In this document: piece after piece, positions 7,398-11,214 of the stretch | Numbering within the stretch: the first letter of the stretch is position 1 | Layout: the number at the start of each line of letters is the position of its first letter | Source of the DNA: Acanthaster planci | Lineage: Eukaryota; Echinodermata; Asteroidea; Valvatida; Acanthasteridae | Direction of reading: 5' to 3' | DNA: 11,214 bases | Assembly (NCBI RefSeq): GCF_001949145.1 | Contig: NW_019091430.1 | Span: forward strand, 876,397-887,610 | Program-made: the position numbers and the translations under genes | The notes under the pieces: generated by a model | The model's database searches: none | The model's input: only the letters and a program-made list of their open reading frames with translations | Told to the model about the DNA's origin: nothing

Positions 7398-8600
7398 CTT
7401 TAATTTCGACCTGTGGTTGAGTTCTACGCGATAAGTCCAGGGAGTTGTTGCACACGGCACCAAATCCGATAAGATTATGAATAATTAAATCCGGTACTCA
7501 GGCGTCACGGTGGTCGCCACCCCGGGAAGCTGTGCTTATCAGTCAAAGTAATGTTTACTTATCTCACTTTTATTGCATTCACACAGTCCTTATATATGAC
7601 GAGTGACCTACAATAAATAATGGCCACTCCTTGTAGAAGAAAACAGAATCAAAGTGCATGGATAGGATGCGGGTCATTTTGCACGGTGCGCACGGCACTG
7701 CTTAGGACAGATCCATTCTATCGACCAGAGGGATGTTACTTTTGGAATTGAATGCCATATCTAGTAAAACAACTCACAGCTAGTACTCAACACTCATGAG
7801 CTCTCGATTTAACCTCGTTCTACGTGGACATAAAAACAGTCGTGATGAACAGGAAGGTTTCCTCTTACTGCCCTTTGTAGTGGCATAAACTTGTGTAAGA
7901 AATAAGAGATGGAGCATCGGGAAAGCTGGGGGCATAACTTGCCTTCCATGACACTTTGAGAAGAAGGGATTGACAGTCTATGACTATTTATAGAGGTCGA
8001 TGATCAAGATATTGATGTACATCTGTAATGTATTCAGAATGTCATATTTATGGTTTTTTTTTTAAATTGTTTTCCCTTTTTTGAGTGATCCTGAATGGAT
8101 TTTACTGGTTGGAAGTCAGAAAAATCCTTTGTTTGCTCACAATGACCTGGTGGGATGTTTCCATTCCCACCTCGAAAAGTGGCAGATATATACCCCAACC
8201 CCGGGATTTGGCCAATAACTCCTTGTTTCCCTCAAACCACTGTATTTTTAATTTCTCAAAAGATGAGATGGAATGGGCAAGTGCAAATAATTTCGCTTCC
8301 AAACATCTACAAAATGAATTTCTAGCGCCCTCTAGTGTACTTTTTTAGGACTTATTTCCAGGGTTTGTCCCCCAGCTCAGAACCTATCTATACACCGTTT
8401 TCACCCACGTGACTGGATTGCGCTAAATGTAAACAATACCAGCACGCCCGGACAGTTCAACAGTGATTACATATATTCCAACAGGCAGTTTCAACCACAT
8501 GTAAGGGCACGTGCAAACACTGCATGCTTGACCAGTTTATCTTGAATAGGTAGATTACCATCCTACATAATTACCATCACAACACATCATAGGTCCAGCG
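7398..8600. other. 5' flank of the ZIP-like gene and intergenic DNA
   Basis: On the minus strand this is upstream of the start at 7397 and should contain the 5' UTR and promoter, although no clear TATA box or initiator was identified. A GC-rich hairpin GGTGG-TCG-CCACC sits at 7509-7521. The word GCACACGGCAC occurs at 7450-7460 (also inside the exon at 7359-7369), and a one-mismatch copy lies at 7688-7698. Open frames at 8085-8348 on both strands lack coding character and no family is recognised. Confidence 0.4.
8325..8338 (-). promoter_or_regulatory. CTCF-like motif (ACACTAGAGGGCGC)
   Basis: On the minus strand, ACACTAGAGGGCGC matches the published CTCF core CCASYAGRKGGCRS at all but its first base. 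It is the best of three such motifs in the window and is not next to an ACG repeat. CTCF is present across bilaterians, so a functional site is plausible, but the match is to a consensus only. Confidence 0.35.
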
Positions 8601-8774
8601 CAATCGTACAGTTGAAGCAAGATATGGGACGGAGAGAACCCCCCCAGCCTTTGTGTTGGTCATTGTTTGATCGGAATCTCAGGAATTCTTTACAGATTTC
8701 TAGGAAGGTGTGTGAGGTAACAATAGTCTGGAGGGGGTACCCCTCCGTCCCATATCTTGCCTGGTATACGATTG
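8601..8774. repeat. Fold-back (MITE-like) element with 18-bp perfect inverted arms
   Basis: GCAAGATATGGGACGGAG (8617-8634) is the exact reverse complement of 8743-8760, and outside it CAATCGTA (8601-8608) is the exact reverse complement of 8767-8774. The gaps between the inner and outer matches are 8 and 6 bases. Inside the arms, the C run at 8639-8645 can pair with the G run at about 8732-8737. The 108-base centre encodes nothing recognisable. A short non-autonomous DNA transposon is the simplest reading. No flush target-site duplication was seen and no second copy occurs in the window. Confidence 0.7.
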
Positions 8775-8902
8775 TGACAACCAGGAAAAAGGTCGCAATG
8801 CCCTACTCTTGAAACGCTGGTTTTATAGTAATTCATTCATTCTGCGCTCTGACGTGGTCTACTGGCGCTTCACTCCATTGTTATAATATCTCAGAGTTTG
8901 TA

Positions 8903-9013
8903 GATTCGAGTCACTTAACTTGGACTCGAGTCGGACTTGAATCGCTATTTTTGTGACTCATGACTTGACTTTTAACCATCAGTTTTTGACTTGTGACTTG
9001 ACTTGGACTTGCA
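8903..9013 (+). repeat. GACTCGAGTC/GACTTGACTTG dispersed repeat, copy A
   Basis: Blocks based on GACTCGAGTC (8923-8932, with a one-mismatch copy at 8903-8912) are followed by ATCGCTATTTTT and then by many GACTTG words. The order matches copy B at 10825-10989. I recall similar XhoI-core, GACTTG-rich repeats from many fish and other deuterostome genomes. This copy is the more diverged of the two. Confidence 0.75.
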
Positions 9014-9972
9014 CGTTATGACCTGTTACCAGAGCAAGTCAGAAACTATTCAATCGAACCATTACAATTACATTATTTTAGTCCTGCACATTAAAGTATT
9101 GCTGACGTTTTTCACTGTTTTTTGCGATTCGCCTCATTAATGTTGGAAACAGGGGTTGCCCTTAGAGACGGAGTTAAGTTCAAATCTAAGGGCCTGCGGG
9201 TGCATGCCACCAAATCGTTGTATTTCTGTGCGCGAGCTCAATAATATTTTGTGATCCCACGGGTTTTTTTTACAATAAGACAGGCCATAATCAGGAGGGA
9301 TCATAGAAATATTTTTAAAAGTCCCGAATTTGGGACTGGTAGTTTCCAGTTCGGGGTATTTCTTGGGGGGGGGCTACATTCAGAGCTGAGCGCATGGTTT
9401 TACTGCTATTTTGGGGGTATCTTCGGGGAAAGGCGAATAAAAAAAATCCACGTGGCTAACCCCCATAAAATTGAAACGAAAAGTGATCTTCTGGCTATAA
9501 TCTTGAATTTCCAGTGAAAAAAAACGGAGGACAACCCCTTCCCGAGAGTCAACAGGCTATTTTAGTCTGATTTTGCACTGTTTTCTATGGGCGCGTATTT
9601 GGTGTTGTGCAACGCAACCCTGTGCATATGCCCCGGACGTAATAAAAAAAATTGGACTTGCAATTCCCTTAATCAGGTTATGGAGATCATTGAATCCACT
9701 CGCGGCCATTTTACCAAGCCGAATACAAAGATTGCCTGGCAATGCCTGCTTTTGTTCTCCCTGGCGTCAATAGAAGCAAGCCGATCCACGAATTTGTATT
9801 TGGCTCTGTAAAATAGCCGCTGGTTGGCTTCTATTTCATACTAGGCGTTGCAAGTCCAGGTTTGTTGTGTATGTACGTCCGTGCCCTTTGCGCGCACATT
9901 ATTTTTGCCAGGACTTGTGACATACGCCCTCTATTGGCCTTGGGAATGACCAGCCATTTTTAGAAAACGTAA
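9014..9972. other. Repeat-rich non-coding DNA with weak inverted repeats
   Basis: No gene is recognised. AGGGGTTGCCCT (9151-9162) and the complement of AGGACAACCCCT (ending 9539) match at 11 of 12 bases and could be ends of an old element of about 390 bp. GGACTTGCAA (9654-9663) is the perfect reverse complement of 9848-9857, and AATAGAAGC (9769-9777) of 9827-9835, but the two pairs are not concentric. Homopolymer runs are common (T8 near 9263, G9 near 9365). The frames at 9251-9517 and 9573-9811 have no supporting domain. Confidence 0.4.
9924..9937 (-). promoter_or_regulatory. CTCF-like motif (CCAATAGAGGGCGT)
   Basis: Read on the minus strand, CCAATAGAGGGCGT keeps the CCA and the AGAGGGCG core of the CTCF consensus, with mismatches at the fourth and last positions. 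It lies 36 bases before the ACG array at 9973, the same relative arrangement as the motif at 5129, so repeat origin is as likely as regulatory function. Confidence 0.25.
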
Positions 9973-10340
9973 GGCACGACGGCACGATACGACGGTGCGA
10001 CGACACGACGCGACAGCAAGACATCAAGACGGGACAGCACAACGGCACGACGCGACGTCGTAACCCACATTGTATAAAATCCATACAATGACAGGACACG
10101 CGACCCACGACGCTATGCTACGACGGCAAGACGCGACGTCACAACGGCACGATACGACGGCACGACGCGACGGCATCAAGATACAACACGGCACGACTCG
10201 ACGCCACGACGGCACGATGCGACGCAGGACGGCACAACGCAACGCATAAAGCATACACAGCATAAAAGAAATGAGAAAGGAGGCGACGCCACGACGCGAC
10301 GGGGCCGTTGTAGCGTCGGGGCGACAGGACGACGTGACGC
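9973..10340. repeat. CpG-dense imperfect array of GGCACGACGCGAC-type units
   Basis: About 370 bases are built from words such as GGCACGAC, GCGAC and ACGACGG that mix 5-, 8- and 13-base steps; GGCACGACGCGAC recurs at about 10043 and 10159. The word CACGACGCGACGGCA at 10161-10175 is identical to 4800-4814 in the fold-back element. A small hairpin interrupts the array: CATTGTAT (10068-10075) pairs with ATACAATG (10083-10090). CpG density is far above that of the surrounding sequence. Several overlapping minus-strand frames stay open because the repeat avoids stops; they give Arg/Ser/Cys/Val-rich peptides and are not genes. Confidence 0.85.
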
Positions 10341-10824
10341 AATTTCAGCAGTTATAGAACACCATACTTTTAGTGCACACACGGCCCTTACGTCGCTCGT
10401 CAACCAGCGCCCGAACAACTTGGAGGAACTGATTTATGCTTCAAAGGGAAATTATTAACTGCGCATGTCCTACTTTTAGGGTCATTTAGGGTCTGATTCA
10501 TTCATGAAATTTACGTCTTATTTTCACTTTTTGAAAATAAAAATACCTGCCCCAAAATATTTTCATGGTTAGATAAGGTCTTTTTCTAACGTCTTTTGTG
10601 AAAATAAAATGAGAAATAGTAGCAGAGTGGTCCAAACTAGTGATGTTTTGTAAAAAGCTGTTTTCGTAAGCGGTAGTTTGTTTACATATTGATGCAATTT
10701 TTGAAGGCTCGAAACAAAGAACTCGAAGTTTTCCTGAAATTTTCAAAAGTGAGCTGTGGTGGAGAAAGGTCTGAAGGTTTTAGACGGGTGCTGACGGTTT
10801 TCCGCTAGATTTTTTTCTCTTGTT
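10341..10824. other. AT-rich intergenic DNA
   Basis: No gene, RNA or repeat is recognised. An open minus-strand frame at 10498-10746 is Lys/Phe/Ile-rich, as expected from translated AT-rich DNA. A short doublet TTTTAGGGTC/ATTTAGGGTC lies near 10475-10495. Confidence 0.5.
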
Positions 10825-10989
10825 GACTCGAGTCGCTGACTCGGACTCGAGTCGGACTCGAGTCGCTATTTTTTACACTCGAGCCTTGGCTTGATTTGGA
10901 AAAAATGATTTGAGACTTGACTTGACTTGCTAAAATTTGACTTGGGATTTGACTTAACTTGGAAAAAAATGACTTGGTTACAACACTGC
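10825..10989 (+). repeat. GACTCGAGTC/GACTTGACTTG dispersed repeat, copy B
   Basis: Three perfect GACTCGAGTC palindromes (10825-10834, 10844-10853, 10855-10864) are followed by GTCGCTATTTTTT and a series of GACTTG and ACTTGG words, ending ACTTGGTTACAACACTG. The order and orientation match copy A at 8903. The remaining 225 bases to the window end carry no recognised feature. Confidence 0.8.
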
Positions 10990-11214
10990 CGACCGGACGC
11001 GACCGAACTCAGCACCGATTCCGTTTATCCCGCATAATCTTACGGCCTTACGAGCGTAGGAATTCAGTGACTCAGATTGGGAACGAAAGATGAACACAAA
11101 AGTACATTACGTTAACATAAAGTTAGTATTGAAACCGAGGCCTATCTGTCATTATAACATTGCCAGGAAATGAAATTCACGGTATATATCCCCAGTTTTA
11201 CATGCACTATACAT

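Noticed and set aside
8085-8348. Open frames on both strands around 8.1-8.35 kb
   Set aside because: The plus frame has no ATG at its start, neither strand gives a recognisable protein, and simultaneous opening argues for chance.
9170-9200. GTTCAAATC resembling a tRNA T-loop or SINE B box
   Set aside because: No A box at the right distance and no cloverleaf arms could be formed.
9899-10418. Arg/Ser/Cys/Val-rich minus-strand frames
   Set aside because: Overlapping frames in the stop-poor ACG array are open at once, which is a repeat effect and not coding.

Overview
The window looks like nuclear DNA from an animal, most likely a marine invertebrate deuterostome such as an echinoderm or hemichordate. 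It is AT-rich and gene-poor. It has no operons or dense ORFs, its one convincing gene ends at a canonical GT splice donor, and it holds microsatellites, fold-back elements and dispersed repeats. The palindrome TAGGCCTA occurs three times, and ACATGTACATGT-type palindromes also occur; both are, to my recollection, typical of sea urchin and starfish DNA. The taxonomic call is inference.

Layout. Bases 1-293 hold the C-terminal half of an SGNH-hydrolase-like domain, broken by a one-base frame change. This domain type accompanies tyrosine-recombinase retroelements, so it is probably a retroelement remnant cut by the window edge. Bases 294-1198 are non-coding and end with a CA repeat. Bases 1199-1750 are a long stop-free frame of unknown meaning, possibly an exon. 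Bases 1975-2368 are two tandem copies of a unit of about 200 bp. Bases 2369-4429 hold nothing assignable. At 4430-4717 (minus) is a 95-residue reading frame that looks coding but is unrecognised. It is followed by an ACG/CGT-rich fold-back element (4763-5145) and a compound pentanucleotide microsatellite (5161-5255).

The clearest gene signal is on the minus strand at 7092-7397: a first coding exon with a strong start context, signal peptide, His-rich stretch, two N-glycosylation sequons, a Cys pair and a GTAAGA donor. It resembles the extracellular N-terminus of a ZIP (SLC39) zinc transporter. I could not find its later exons in the 7 kb downstream, so the remaining introns or exons lie outside the window or are unrecognised.

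Bases 7.4-11.2 kb are repeat-rich. They hold a 174-bp fold-back element with a perfect 18-bp arm (8601-8774), two same-orientation copies of a GACTCGAGTC/GACTTGACTTG dispersed repeat (8903-9013 and 10825-10989), and a CpG-dense imperfect array based on GGCACGACGCGAC (9973-10340). That array shares a 15-base word with the fold-back element at 4.8-5.1 kb. Three CTCF-like AGAGGGCG motifs occur, two of them right beside the ACG-type repeats. Nothing in the window shows a multi-gene pathway or system; the genes appear unrelated.
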